Positions 34,372-43,700 of a DNA stretch of 44,599 nucleotides are shown one piece after another; position 1 is the first letter of the stretch; each line of letters opens with the position of its first letter. The position numbers and the translations under genes are program-made. The notes beneath the pieces were generated by a model that ran no database searches, was not told where the DNA came from, and saw nothing but the letters and a program-made list of their open reading frames with translations. Origin of the DNA: an uncultured Flavobacteriales bacterium (lineage in GTDB: Bacteria > Bacteroidota > Bacteroidia > Flavobacteriales_G > Salibacteraceae); assembly GCA_937899835.1 (NCBI GenBank), contig CALCCE010000259.1:1-44599 (forward strand). Reading direction: 5' to 3'.

Positions 34372-35691
34372 ATGATAGACTATATGGAGCAAGTTTTACA
34401 CTACCTTCCTCAAGTTCTTTTTGCCGTGGCGCTGGGCGTCACTTCTTATTTTTTTTACAAAAGCATTGCTCGCATCCGGCGAAACATCAACTTAGGCCGC
34501 GATCTACAACTCGAAGGCCCCACCGCTGAGCGCTGGAAAACCATGGCACGCGTAGCCATGGGGCAAACCAAAATGGTTGTACGGCCCGTAGCGGGCATCA
34601 TGCACATCCTCATTTATTTAGGGTTTATCCTCATCAACATCGAGGTTCTAGAAATTTTGCTGGATGGCTTATTGGGCACGCACCGCTTGTTCAAACCTTT
34701 ATTGGGTAAGGCATTCTATTCGTTTTTGATTGGCTTTTTTGAATTTTTAGCGCTTTTAGTAGTGGTCGCTTGTGTGGTTTTCCTCTACAGGAGAAATGTG
34801 CACAAACTAAAACGCTTTTGGAAGCCCGAAATGAAAGGGTGGCCAGCCAAAGATGGAAATTACATTCTCATCATCGAGCTGATTTTGATGAGCTTTTTGT
34901 TGATCATGAATGCCTCCGATCCTACGGTAGACGGCTTTTTGATCTCCGGTTTTTTGAAACCCCTGATGCCGGCTGATGAAGGCACGCTGCACCTGATTGA
35001 ACGCGTGGCCTGGTGGGGGCACATCCTTGGCATTTTTGCTTTTCTCAACTACGTGCCTTATTCCAAGCACTTCCACATCATCATGGCGTTTCCCAACACC
35101 TATTGGTCGAACCTAAACGCCAAAGGCTCTTTCAACAACCTGGAGTCGGTGAAAAAGGAAGTGGAGTTGATGATGGATCCCAATGCCGATCCGTATGCTG
35201 CTCCACCTGAACCCGATCCGAATGCTGCCGTGCTTCGGTTTGGTGCCAAAGATGTGAAAGACCTGAGTTGGAAACAGCTGATGGACTCCTACACCTGTAC
35301 GGAGTGTGGGCGTTGCACCAGCGAATGCCCGGCCAACCAAACCGGCAAGATGCTTTCTCCGCGCAAGATCATGATGGATACCCGCGATCGCTTAGAGGCC
35401 GTGGGAAAAAACATTGACGAGCACGGACCCGATCACGACGATGGCAAAGCCCTGCTGGGCGACCACATTAGCGCAGAAGAATTGTGGGCATGCACCTCTT
35501 GCAACGCTTGTGTGCAAGCGTGTCCCGTAAACATCGACCCACTTTCCATCATAATGGACCTGAGGCGCTACCTGGTGATGGAAGAGTCTAACGCCCCTAC
35601 CGAATTGAATTCGGTGTTCACCAACATCGAAAACAACGGAGCTCCCTGGCAATTTGCTCAGGCCGACCGTTTCAATTGGGCCTCGGAATAA
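34372..35691 (+). CDS. Membrane-anchored 2x[4Fe-4S] oxidoreductase subunit (EtfD N-terminal half-like)
   Basis: The protein has 439 residues from the ATG at 34372. The N-terminal 250 residues hold about five or six membrane helices with histidines (GIMHILIYLGF, WWGHILGIFAFLNYVPYSKHFHI) resembling the heme-b-binding NarI-like domain. Two ferredoxin-type cluster motifs follow: C309-C312-C315-C319 (CTECGRCTSECP) and C374-C377-C380-C384 (CTSCNACVQACP). The adjacent gene encodes a CCG-domain protein. Together they match the domain order of the single-chain EtfD / ETF:menaquinone oxidoreductase (formerly DUF224). The likely role is moving electrons from a soluble flavoprotein into the quinone pool. 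The partner and substrate are inferred. Confidence 0.85.
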   Translation: MIDYMEQVLHYLPQVLFAVALGVTSYFFYKSIARIRRNINLGRDLQLEGPTAERWKTMARVAMGQTKMVVRPVAGIMHILIYLGFILINIEVLEILLDGLLGTHRLFKPLLGKAFYSFLIGFFEFLALLVVVACVVFLYRRNVHKLKRFWKPEMKGWPAKDGNYILIIELILMSFLLIMNASDPTVDGFLISGFLKPLMPADEGTLHLIERVAWWGHILGIFAFLNYVPYSKHFHIIMAFPNTYWSNLNAKGSFNNLESVKKEVELMMDPNADPYAAPPEPDPNAAVLRFGAKDVKDLSWKQLMDSYTCTECGRCTSECPANQTGKMLSPRKIMMDTRDRLEAVGKNIDEHGPDHDDGKALLGDHISAEELWACTSCNACVQACPVNIDPLSIIMDLRRYLVMEESNAPTELNSVFTNIENNGAPWQFAQADRFNWASE

Positions 35692-35721
35692 GTATTTTTG
35701 AGGCTGTAAACCTATTTCTAA

Positions 35722-36513
35722 ATGGCAGAAACGCTGACCGTACCTACCATGGCCGATTATATGGCCCGAGGCGAAGCCCCCGAAATTTTGTTTTGGGTGG
35801 GCTGTGCCGGAAGTTTCGACGACCGTGCCAAAAAAATCACCAAGGCTTTGGTGAAGCTTTTGCAGAAAGCAGAAGTGAAGTTTGCGGTATTGGGAACTGA
35901 AGAGGCATGTACGGGCGATCCAGCCAAGCGGGCGGGCAACGAGTTTTTATTCATGATGCAGGCCATGATGAATGTTCAGGTGTTGAATGGTTACGGCATT
36001 GAAAAAATTGTTACAGCTTGTCCACACTGTTTCAATACGCTGAAAAACGAGTATCCGGAATTGGGCGGTAGCTACGATGTGATCCACCACACGCAGTTGC
36101 TGCGCGATTTGATGAAAGACGGCAAACTGAAAGTTGAAGGCGGTTCTTTCAAAGGCAAACGCATCACCTTTCACGATCCTTGCTATTTAGGGCGTGGCAA
36201 CGGTGAATACGAAGCTCCGCGCGAAGTATTGGAAAAACTGGATGCCGAGCTTTCGGAAATGAAGCGTTGCAAAACCCGTGGCTTGTGCTGCGGAGCCGGT
36301 GGAGCTCAAATGTTTAAAGAGGCGGAGAAAGGCGACAAAGAGGTGAACATTGAACGCACCGAAGATGCTTTAGAAGTGAAACCCGATATCATTGCTGCGG
36401 GTTGTCCTTTTTGCAACACCATGATGACCGACGGTGTGAAGCATTTCGAAAGGGAAGACAACGTGCAGGTATTGGATGTTGCCGAACTGATTGCCAGCGC
36501 AGCCGACCTTTAA
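35722..36513 (+). CDS. CCG-domain Fe-S protein (EtfD C-terminal half / HdrB-like)
   Basis: The 263-residue soluble protein has two cysteine-rich halves. The first has C28 (FWVGCAGSFDD), a single Cys in EACTGDPAKRAGNEFLF, and CPHC. The second has HDPCYLGRGN, the GLCCGAGGAQMF pair and GCPFCNTMM. CCG domains bind noncubane or other Fe-S clusters in HdrB, GlpC and LutA. The (E/S)CTGDPAxRxGNE segment is familiar from the EtfD-type proteins. It starts 30 bp after the membrane subunit. The two are probably one complex at the inner membrane face. Confidence 0.88.
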   Translation: MAETLTVPTMADYMARGEAPEILFWVGCAGSFDDRAKKITKALVKLLQKAEVKFAVLGTEEACTGDPAKRAGNEFLFMMQAMMNVQVLNGYGIEKIVTACPHCFNTLKNEYPELGGSYDVIHHTQLLRDLMKDGKLKVEGGSFKGKRITFHDPCYLGRGNGEYEAPREVLEKLDAELSEMKRCKTRGLCCGAGGAQMFKEAEKGDKEVNIERTEDALEVKPDIIAAGCPFCNTMMTDGVKHFEREDNVQVLDVAELIASAADL

Positions 36514-36538
36514 TTTTACCGGTATTTTACCAACAACG

Positions 36539-37063
36539 ATGGAAAACAACATGCCAATCTCAAGTCCTTCAGCCGTTGATGCCAACGATTTTCAGTCGAT
36601 GCCTGCCCACTCCCGGGTATGGATCTACCAAAGCAATCGTATGCTCACTGAGCCGGAAGTCAATGCCATCAAAGATGCGGGCGACCGTTTCGTGTCCCAA
36701 TGGGCGGCTCACGGAAGCCAACTCACAGCTTCTTTTCAGGTATTTCACCGGCTATTTCTGGTGTTTTTCCTCGACGAAAAACAAGCTTCTGCCACCGGGT
36801 GTTCCATCGATTCGTCGGTGGGTTTTGTGCGCCACGTGATGGACGAATTGCAAATTGATTTGTTGGACAAGCTCAACCTGGCCTACCGCGATGCCCAAGG
36901 CGATATCGCGGTGCAGCGGATGACCGATTTTCAAGACAACCTGAAAGCCGGAACCCATACTGCTGATACGGTGGTTTTCAACAACTTGGTGGGCACCAAA
37001 GGCGAATTTGTGGACAAGTGGGAGGTACCCGTAAAAGAGAGTTGGCACCGGCAGTTGCTTTAA
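36539..37063 (+). CDS. Conserved Bacteroidota protein, unknown (often labelled 'ABC transporter ATPase')
   Basis: The protein has 174 residues from the ATG at 36539; a longer frame would begin at a TTG inside the previous gene. It has no signal peptide and no membrane helix. Noticeable segments are RVWIYQSNRMLTEPEV, FVSQWAAHGSQL, LVFFLDEKQASATGCSIDSSV, and TVVFNNLVGTKGEF near the C-terminus. I recall relatives carrying the label ABC transporter ATPase, but no Walker A, Walker B or signature motif is present, so that label looks wrong. The Cys in GCSIDSS could be functional. It is the last gene of the amidase-MCE-Fe/S run and is followed by a terminator. Confidence 0.8.
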   Translation: MENNMPISSPSAVDANDFQSMPAHSRVWIYQSNRMLTEPEVNAIKDAGDRFVSQWAAHGSQLTASFQVFHRLFLVFFLDEKQASATGCSIDSSVGFVRHVMDELQIDLLDKLNLAYRDAQGDIAVQRMTDFQDNLKAGTHTADTVVFNNLVGTKGEFVDKWEVPVKESWHRQLL

Positions 37064-37093
37064 CGGTCAACCCATTTATTTTTCCAAAACGAT

Positions 37094-37117
37094 AGCGCCT
37101 TTCAGGGCGCTTTTTTT
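37094..37117 (+). terminator. Intrinsic terminator of the amidase-MCE-Fe/S operon
   Basis: AGCGCC (37094-37099) pairs with GGCGCT (37106-37111) around a 6-base loop and is followed by T37111-37117. It lies 31 bp after the stop of the preceding gene. Confidence 0.8.
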
Positions 37118-37190
37118 ATGCCCAAAAGAAATATGGGTTCCGGGCTATGATCCACCTCTTGCAGCTGCCTGCAATACCCCCATTTCGTTC

Positions 37191-37221
37191 TTTGCTGCGA
37201 TGGTGTAGAAACTCTATCTTG
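37191..37221 (+). promoter_or_regulatory. Candidate promoter of the efflux operon
   Basis: TTTG (37191-37194) is followed after 20 bases by TATCTTG (37215-37221), which resembles TAnnTTTG with one T missing. It lies about 50 bp before the ATG at 37271. No operator-like inverted repeat was noticed in the 37118-37270 gap. Confidence 0.3.
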
Positions 37222-37270
37222 TCCGCCCAAAATACTCTTCGCTACTCAACGAATTAAAGAGACGGGCATC

Positions 37271-39613
37271 ATGAAAAAACTATTTCTTCTCGCAGTTTTC
37301 CTTACTCCTGTTTTGGCGCTGGCACAAGCAAAACCGGTGTACAACATCGGTGTGTTGCTGGACAAGGAGCTGGAGGACTTTCGACCGCGGTTTGAACAGT
37401 TCAAAACGGAGGTAAAAGCAGTGGTCGGGGAAGGGGCTACCATACGGTTTCCCGAATCGAGTGTGTTGGTGAATAATTTTGACCTGGATAAGGCCGCACA
37501 GAATTACCAAACCCTTCTCGACAACGAGACCGATATTATCATAGCGCTTGGGGTGATCAACGGTGCGGTGGTGGTGAAGCAAACGGAATATCCGAAGCCC
37601 ACCATTCTGTTTGGAGCGATCAACCAGGACATGAACCAGATCGACTTCACCAACAAGACTTCGGGCATTTCCAATTTCACCTATCTGGTGAATACCGAGT
37701 CGTATGTAGAAGACCTTAAAATGTTCAAAGAGCTCACCGACTTTAAGCGCCTTGGGGTAGTGGTAGAAGCCCCCTTGCTGCAATTTTTACCTTTTGAGGA
37801 AACCTTTACCAAGGCCACTGCTGATTTAGAGGCCAGCCATCAAATGATTCCTTACAATACGGTGGCAGACATCACCAGCAGATTAGACGAGGTGGATGCC
37901 TTGTACATCGCCGGTGGATTCTTTTTGAAAGAAGCGGAGGTGAAGGACCTGGCGCAAGCGTTGGCCCAGCGCAAAATTCCTTCTTTTACCACCAACGGTA
38001 TTCGGCAGGTAAATGCGGGACTCATGGCCACTGCACAGGCCGACGACAATACCGATCGGTTTTTCCGGCGGTTGGCGCTCACTGTCGATGGCTACATTGG
38101 CGGCACGCCCCTCTCAGAAATGCCGGTGCTGCTCGACTACGAATCCCGGTTGACGATCAATTACAATACGGCGGCACTGGTGGGCATTCCGATCAAGTTT
38201 AGCCTCATTGGCACCACCGACTTTGTGGGCGAGTTTAAAAATGTGTTGTCTGAAAAGCAATACAACCTGCTGGATGTGATCAACCAATCGTTGGACAACA
38301 ACCTTGCTTTGCAGGCTACCCGGAAAGATGTGTTGCTCAGCGAACAGGATTTGAAGAGTGCCCGCACCAACTACTTGCCTGCGCTCACGGCGGCAGGTGG
38401 GGTAACGCACAACGACCCTGATCTGGCTGCGGTGAGCAACGGGCAGAGCCCGGAGTTTCAAACTGCGGGCAACCTGAGCCTGGAGCAGGTGGTGTATTCG
38501 GAAGGCGCCAACGCCAACATTTCGATTCAGAAGCATTTGTTGGAAGCTCAAAAAGCCAACCTGAATGCGGAGCAGCTCAACAAGGTGCTGGAGTCTTCCA
38601 ATGCCTACTTCACCACACTGATTGTAAAGGCCAACGCACAGATCATCTTTCAAAACCTGGACCTCACCCGGAAAAACCTCGCCATTGCAGAAGAAAACTT
38701 CAATGCGGGGCAAAGCGGCAAATCGGACATGTTGCGTTTCCGCAGTCAGCTGGCACAAAATACCCAATCGATGATTGAGGCTTTGAACCAACTGGAACAG
38801 AGCTTCATTCAACTGAACCAGGTGATGAACAACCCACTGGATTTTGAGATCGATGTGGAGGAAGCTCAGTTGGGAGAAGGGGTTTTTGAGGAATACAACT
38901 ACGGACAGCTGACCGAAATTTTGGACAATCCGCTGTTGCGGGAATCGTTCATTACGTTTTTGGTGGAGGAGGCCAAAAATAATTCGCCCGAACTGAAGCA
39001 ACTGGACTACAATCTGGCTGCTATCGACCGCAACATTCGTTTCAACAAAACGGGCCGTTTTTATCCTACAGTTGCGCTTTCGGGACAATACATCAATGTG
39101 TTCGACCGCAGTGGAGCAGGCAGCGAAGCTCCCCCTCCTTTTCAATTGATTGACAATTACTACACGGTGGGGCTCAACCTTTCGGTGCCCATCCTCAACC
39201 GGAATCAAACCAACATCAACCTGCAAACGGCTACGATTCAAAAGGAGCAGTTGGACCTCAACACGGCGAACACGGAGTTGGCTATAGCGACCAACATTCG
39301 CACCAATGTGCTGAACCTGATCAACCAGATATCGAACATCGAACTGAGTAAGGTTTCGGAGGAAACGGCCAAAGAGGCTTTGGAGCTCACGCAATTGTCT
39401 TACTCCAAAGGGGCGGTGAATGTGATTCAGCTCATCGATGCCCAAAACAATTACCTCAGTGCCCAACTGGCCCGCAACAACGCGATCTACAATTTTTTGC
39501 TGAGTGCTATCCAACTGGAGCGCTCCATGGGCTATTTCTTTCTCCTGAAAACAAAGGAAGAGAATGCGGCTTTCAACCAACGTTTCCTTCAGTTTAATTC
39601 TACCCAAGAGTAA
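37271..39613 (+). CDS. TolC-family outer-membrane efflux protein with N-terminal substrate-binding-protein-like domain
   Basis: The 780-residue protein has a signal peptide (MKKLFLLAVFLTPVLALAQ). Residues about 22-325 look like a type-1 periplasmic-binding fold of the ABC_sub_bind kind (YNIGVLLDKE, DIIIALGVINGAVVVKQ, PTILFGAIN, KRLGVVVEAP, ALYIAGGFFL, GLMATAQADDN). From about 335 to 765 is a complete TolC/OEP unit with two helical-hairpin halves (LLDVINQSLDNNLALQATRKDV; YYTVGLNLSVPILNRNQ; ELTQLSYSKGAVNVIQLIDAQNNYLSAQ). A usual TolC is about 430-490 residues, so this is a fusion or an unusual two-domain form. The binding-like part might gate or sense substrate. It heads the RND operon, 18 bp before the adaptor gene. 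Confidence 0.9.
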   Translation: MKKLFLLAVFLTPVLALAQAKPVYNIGVLLDKELEDFRPRFEQFKTEVKAVVGEGATIRFPESSVLVNNFDLDKAAQNYQTLLDNETDIIIALGVINGAVVVKQTEYPKPTILFGAINQDMNQIDFTNKTSGISNFTYLVNTESYVEDLKMFKELTDFKRLGVVVEAPLLQFLPFEETFTKATADLEASHQMIPYNTVADITSRLDEVDALYIAGGFFLKEAEVKDLAQALAQRKIPSFTTNGIRQVNAGLMATAQADDNTDRFFRRLALTVDGYIGGTPLSEMPVLLDYESRLTINYNTAALVGIPIKFSLIGTTDFVGEFKNVLSEKQYNLLDVINQSLDNNLALQATRKDVLLSEQDLKSARTNYLPALTAAGGVTHNDPDLAAVSNGQSPEFQTAGNLSLEQVVYSEGANANISIQKHLLEAQKANLNAEQLNKVLESSNAYFTTLIVKANAQIIFQNLDLTRKNLAIAEENFNAGQSGKSDMLRFRSQLAQNTQSMIEALNQLEQSFIQLNQVMNNPLDFEIDVEEAQLGEGVFEEYNYGQLTEILDNPLLRESFITFLVEEAKNNSPELKQLDYNLAAIDRNIRFNKTGRFYPTVALSGQYINVFDRSGAGSEAPPPFQLIDNYYTVGLNLSVPILNRNQTNINLQTATIQKEQLDLNTANTELAIATNIRTNVLNLINQISNIELSKVSEETAKEALELTQLSYSKGAVNVIQLIDAQNNYLSAQLARNNAIYNFLLSAIQLERSMGYFFLLKTKEENAAFNQRFLQFNSTQE

Positions 39614-39631
39614 TATCAATACACAACGACC

Positions 39632-40726
39632 ATGCAAAAATTTTTGAAAAAAGGACGGCCCGTTTTCCTTTTGCTGCTGATCTCCTTTGGATGGACAGCC
39701 TGTGGCGAAGAAGAAAAGAGCACGGAGAAATTCATTCGCCCGGTAAAGTACCAGGTGGTGGGTTTCAATGCTGCTGCGAAAGACCGCACCTACAGTGGAG
39801 TGGCAGAGATTGATAAGAGCATTAGCTTGAGCTTCCGGAGTTCCGGGGTGATTACTCAATTCAACATCAAGTTGGGACAGAAAGTGAAAAAGGGGCAACT
39901 CCTGGCCCGCTTGGACAATGTGCAGGCGAAGTTGAGCTACGAAAATTCCATTTCCTCCAAAAACAGTGCGGAGTCGCAAATGAAAACGGCCAAATCCACC
40001 CTCGACCGGGTGCGGAGTTTGTACGAGAAAGGGAGCACTTCGCTGAGCGATTACGAGTCGGCAAAAAATGCTTACGAAACGGCCAACCAGAGTTTCAACA
40101 ACGCCAAGCGCAGTGTGGAAATTCAAAAGGAGCAACTCAACTACGGCATTCTCTATGCGCCTGAGAATGGCACAATTGCCACAGTAAATGCTGAGATTGA
40201 TGAAAACATCAACCCGGGGCAGCAAATTGCTACGCTGAACGCGGGCCAGCAGATGGAAATTTCACTGGGCTTGCCCGAGAGTGTGATCAATCAGGTGAAA
40301 ACCGAGGCGCTCGTTAATGTGGGTTTTCCGGCCTTGGGCGATCAGCAGTTTGAGGGCAAGGTGACCGAGGTGGCCCCGGCGATTGATGGCAATACTTCCA
40401 CCTATCCGGTTCGAATTACGGTAACCAACCCTATTGATGAGATTAAAAGTGGCATGGCGGCCAACGTAACCTTCGACTTTTCGGATGAAGGTCCGAAAAA
40501 CACTGCATTAACCGTGGCTTCGAATGCGGTTGGTGAAGACAGCAAGGGCCGGTTCGTGTTTTTGATTGAGGAAAAGGAGGGCCAGTATTTTGTGCGGAAG
40601 CAGCCGGTGACTTTGGGCCAGCTGACCAGCGCAGGCTTTGAGATTGTATCGGGTATTGAAGAAGGACAAAAGATTGCTACGGCCGGTTTGCAAACGCTGC
40701 TGGACGGACAGGAGGTGAAACTCTAA
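39632..40726 (+). CDS. RND efflux periplasmic adaptor lipoprotein (HlyD/AcrA family)
   Basis: The 364-residue protein has a lipoprotein signal ending TACGEEE, so it is probably lipid-anchored to the inner membrane. The membrane-fusion-protein layout is visible: a barrel-sandwich half (SLSFRSSGVITQFNIKLGQKVKKGQ), an alpha-hairpin (about residues 90-160, with EKGSTSLSDYESAKNAYETA), the second lipoyl half (LYAPENGTIATV...INPGQQIA), the beta-barrel, and a membrane-proximal end (VTLGQLTSAGFEIVSGIEEGQKIATAGLQTLLDGQEV). It bridges the RND pump to the TolC-like protein. It ends 12 bp before the pump gene. Confidence 0.95.
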   Translation: MQKFLKKGRPVFLLLLISFGWTACGEEEKSTEKFIRPVKYQVVGFNAAAKDRTYSGVAEIDKSISLSFRSSGVITQFNIKLGQKVKKGQLLARLDNVQAKLSYENSISSKNSAESQMKTAKSTLDRVRSLYEKGSTSLSDYESAKNAYETANQSFNNAKRSVEIQKEQLNYGILYAPENGTIATVNAEIDENINPGQQIATLNAGQQMEISLGLPESVINQVKTEALVNVGFPALGDQQFEGKVTEVAPAIDGNTSTYPVRITVTNPIDEIKSGMAANVTFDFSDEGPKNTALTVASNAVGEDSKGRFVFLIEEKEGQYFVRKQPVTLGQLTSAGFEIVSGIEEGQKIATAGLQTLLDGQEVKL

Positions 40727-40738
40727 AAACGCCAACGG

Positions 40739-43700
40739 ATGAATTTAGCGCAATTCTCAATCGAGAAAAACAGAATCACCTTCATTGTTCTGGCTACCAT
40801 CATCATCATGGGACTGGTGATGTATTCGGGCTTGTCGCGAGACAGCATGCCGCCCTACACGGTGCGTGTGGCCTCGGTAGTGACGCAATTTCCCGGGGCC
40901 AGCCCCGAGCGGGTGGAGCAATTGGTGACGGACAAGATTGAAAAAGTGGTGCAGGAACTGCCCGAATTGAAGGACGTGTCCAGCACTTCCCGGTCGGGCC
41001 TTTCTGTGGTTTCGGTGACCTTGAAAGACGAGGTAGCCGCCAAAGACATGCAAGCGGTGTGGGACCGGCTGCGCAGAAAGCTCAATGCCTTGCGGGGGCT
41101 CCCGCAAGATGTGAAACCCAGCGTGAACGACGATGGCATTGGCGAGGTGTATGGCATTGTGGTGGGACTCACCTCCGACGGGTTTAGCTACACGGAGATG
41201 AAGGCCTACGCTGACGACATCAAAGATGCTTTGATCAAGTTGCCCGATGCTGCCAAGGTAGAGATGGGCGGCAACCAGGAAGAGCGGGTTTTCGTGAATT
41301 TTGACAACACGCGCCTGCGGGAATACAACCTAACGGCTTCTAAGTTGCAACAAAGCATTGCCTCCACCAACATCCTGAATTCGGGCGGTCAAATCAATTT
41401 GGGTGACGAGCGCATCATTTTAGAGCCGACCGGCAATTTCAACTCGATTCAAGACATCCGCGACATGTTGATTGCGGTGGGCAACGGTTCACAGTTGGTG
41501 AAGTTGGGCGACATTACTTCCGTTTCCAAAGGCTACATCGATCCGCCTACTCAGCGGGTGCGGATCAATGGCCGGTCTGCCATTTCGCTGCACGTGAACC
41601 TGAAGAAGAATGCCAACGTGATTGCACTTGGCGAACAGGTGAACGGTGTGATGGAGGAGTGGCAACGCAAACTGCCCGTCGGCCTGGAGCTCACCCGGGT
41701 TTCTTCTCTGGACGATTACATTGATTTTAAGGTGGGTGATTTTATCGTGAACCTGATGCAGTCCATTGGCATTGTGTTGCTGGTGATGCTGGTTTTTCTT
41801 GGTTTACGCACCGGTTTTGTGATCGCGAGTCTCATTCCGATCGTTACCATCATGACTTTGATGATCATGGGTTTGATGAACATCGGTTTGAACCAGGTGA
41901 CCCTGGCGGCCCTCATCATGGCCCTGGGCATGTTGGTAGACAACGCGATTGTGGTGGCCGAAACCATCATGGTGAAATTGGAACAAGGCACGGAAAAGAT
42001 GGATGCCGCCGTGCAAGCCTTTTCAGAACTTTGGATGCCGCTGCTGATTTCTACCTTGACCACCTCTGCGGCTTTTCTGGCTTTTTACTTATCACCCACC
42101 ACCATGGGCGATATCGTAGGACCCATTTTTGTGGTGATTTCCATTGCCTTGCTTTCTTCCTGGATCATTGCGCTGACGGTGATCACCATGTTTTGTTACC
42201 TCTTTTTGAAGGTGGCCCCCAAGGGGACGAAGCAACCCAGTTTGATCGACCGGGTGATTGGCTACCTCAAGTTGAAATACAAGGACCTGATCTTGGTAGC
42301 GCTGCGCCACAAATACAAGGTGATCGTTACCATTTTCGTTGCCTTCTTCGCTTCGCTCTATGGTTTTGGTTTCATTCCGTTCTTGTTTTTCCCCGACAGT
42401 GATCGCAACATGATTACCATCGACATCAATTTGCCGGAAGGCAACAAGATTGAGAAAACCCAGGAAGTGGTGGAAAAGTTGGAGGCGTTTATGTACGATT
42501 CACTGTTGGTGAACGATACCCGGGAGAGCGGCATCAACGATTGGTCTTCTTACATCGGTGCCGGACCCGAGTCCTACGATTTGGGCTACAGTCCCGACGA
42601 ACCCAACTCGAACTATGCCCACATTTTGGTGAATACTTCCTCTTTTGATGTCAACAATGCTGTGGTGGCAACGTTGGACCGGTATACGTTTAACGGTTTT
42701 CCCAACGCGGACATCAAAGTAGGAGCCCTGGGGGCGGGCGGTGGGGGAACGCCTATTGAGATCAAAGTTTCTGGCAGCGACCCCGATCAGCTTTCGCAAA
42801 TTGCCGAATCGGTGAAACTGCGCCTTTCGGCCATTGCGGGTACCAAAAACGTGAAAGACGACTGGGGACCGAAGAGTAAGAAGTTTTTGATTGAGATTGA
42901 TCAGAACCGCGCCAAGGCCGCGGGCATCAGCAGCCAAGACATTGCCACCTCGCTGCAAACGGTGTTGGACGGATTTACTACCGGTGAATACCGGGAGGGA
43001 GACAAATCGATTCCTATTGTGATGCGCAGTGATGCGGGGCAGCAACAGTCGCTGTCTTCGTTGGAAACGCACAACATCTATTCACAGTCGAGCGGTAAGA
43101 GTGTGCCCTTTTTGCAGTTGGCCACCATTGTGCCCGAGTGGCAATACGCCAAGGTGAAACGCTTCGACCTGAAGCGCACGGTGAACGTGACCTCCGAGTT
43201 GCGGAGCGATGGTAATGCTTCTGAAATTACTGCGGAGATTACACCCTGGCTCGAAGAGCAAATGCAAAACAACTGGCCGGCCGACTACGGTTACGAGTTT
43301 GGTGGAGACGCCAAACAAACCGCTGAAAGCATGGGTTCGGTGATTGGTTACCTGCCTATTTCAGGCTTCATCATTGTGTTGCTGCTCATCATTCAGTTCA
43401 ATTCTTTTCGCAAAATGGGCATGGTGGTGTTGACCATTCCATTGGGGGTTATTGGCGTGGTGATCGGCTTGTTGGCTTTTCAGGAACCTTTTGGCTTCAT
43501 GCCCTTCCTGGGCGTAATCTCCCTGGCGGGTATCGTCATCAACAATGCCATTGTGTTGATCGACCGCATGGAAATCGAACAGAACGACCTCCAACGAAAC
43601 GAGAAAGATGCGGTGATTGCTGCTTGCCTGCAACGGTTTCGGCCCATTCTGTTGGCCACCTTTACCACCGTTTTGGGTTTGATTCCGCTCTACCTGAGTG

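Noticed and set aside
38114-40225. Very long open frame (703 codons) on the minus strand opposite tolC-like and adaptor genes
   Set aside because: It runs antisense to two genes with strong family motifs, and its translation has no domain, signal or sensible composition. It arises from codon bias of the real strand.
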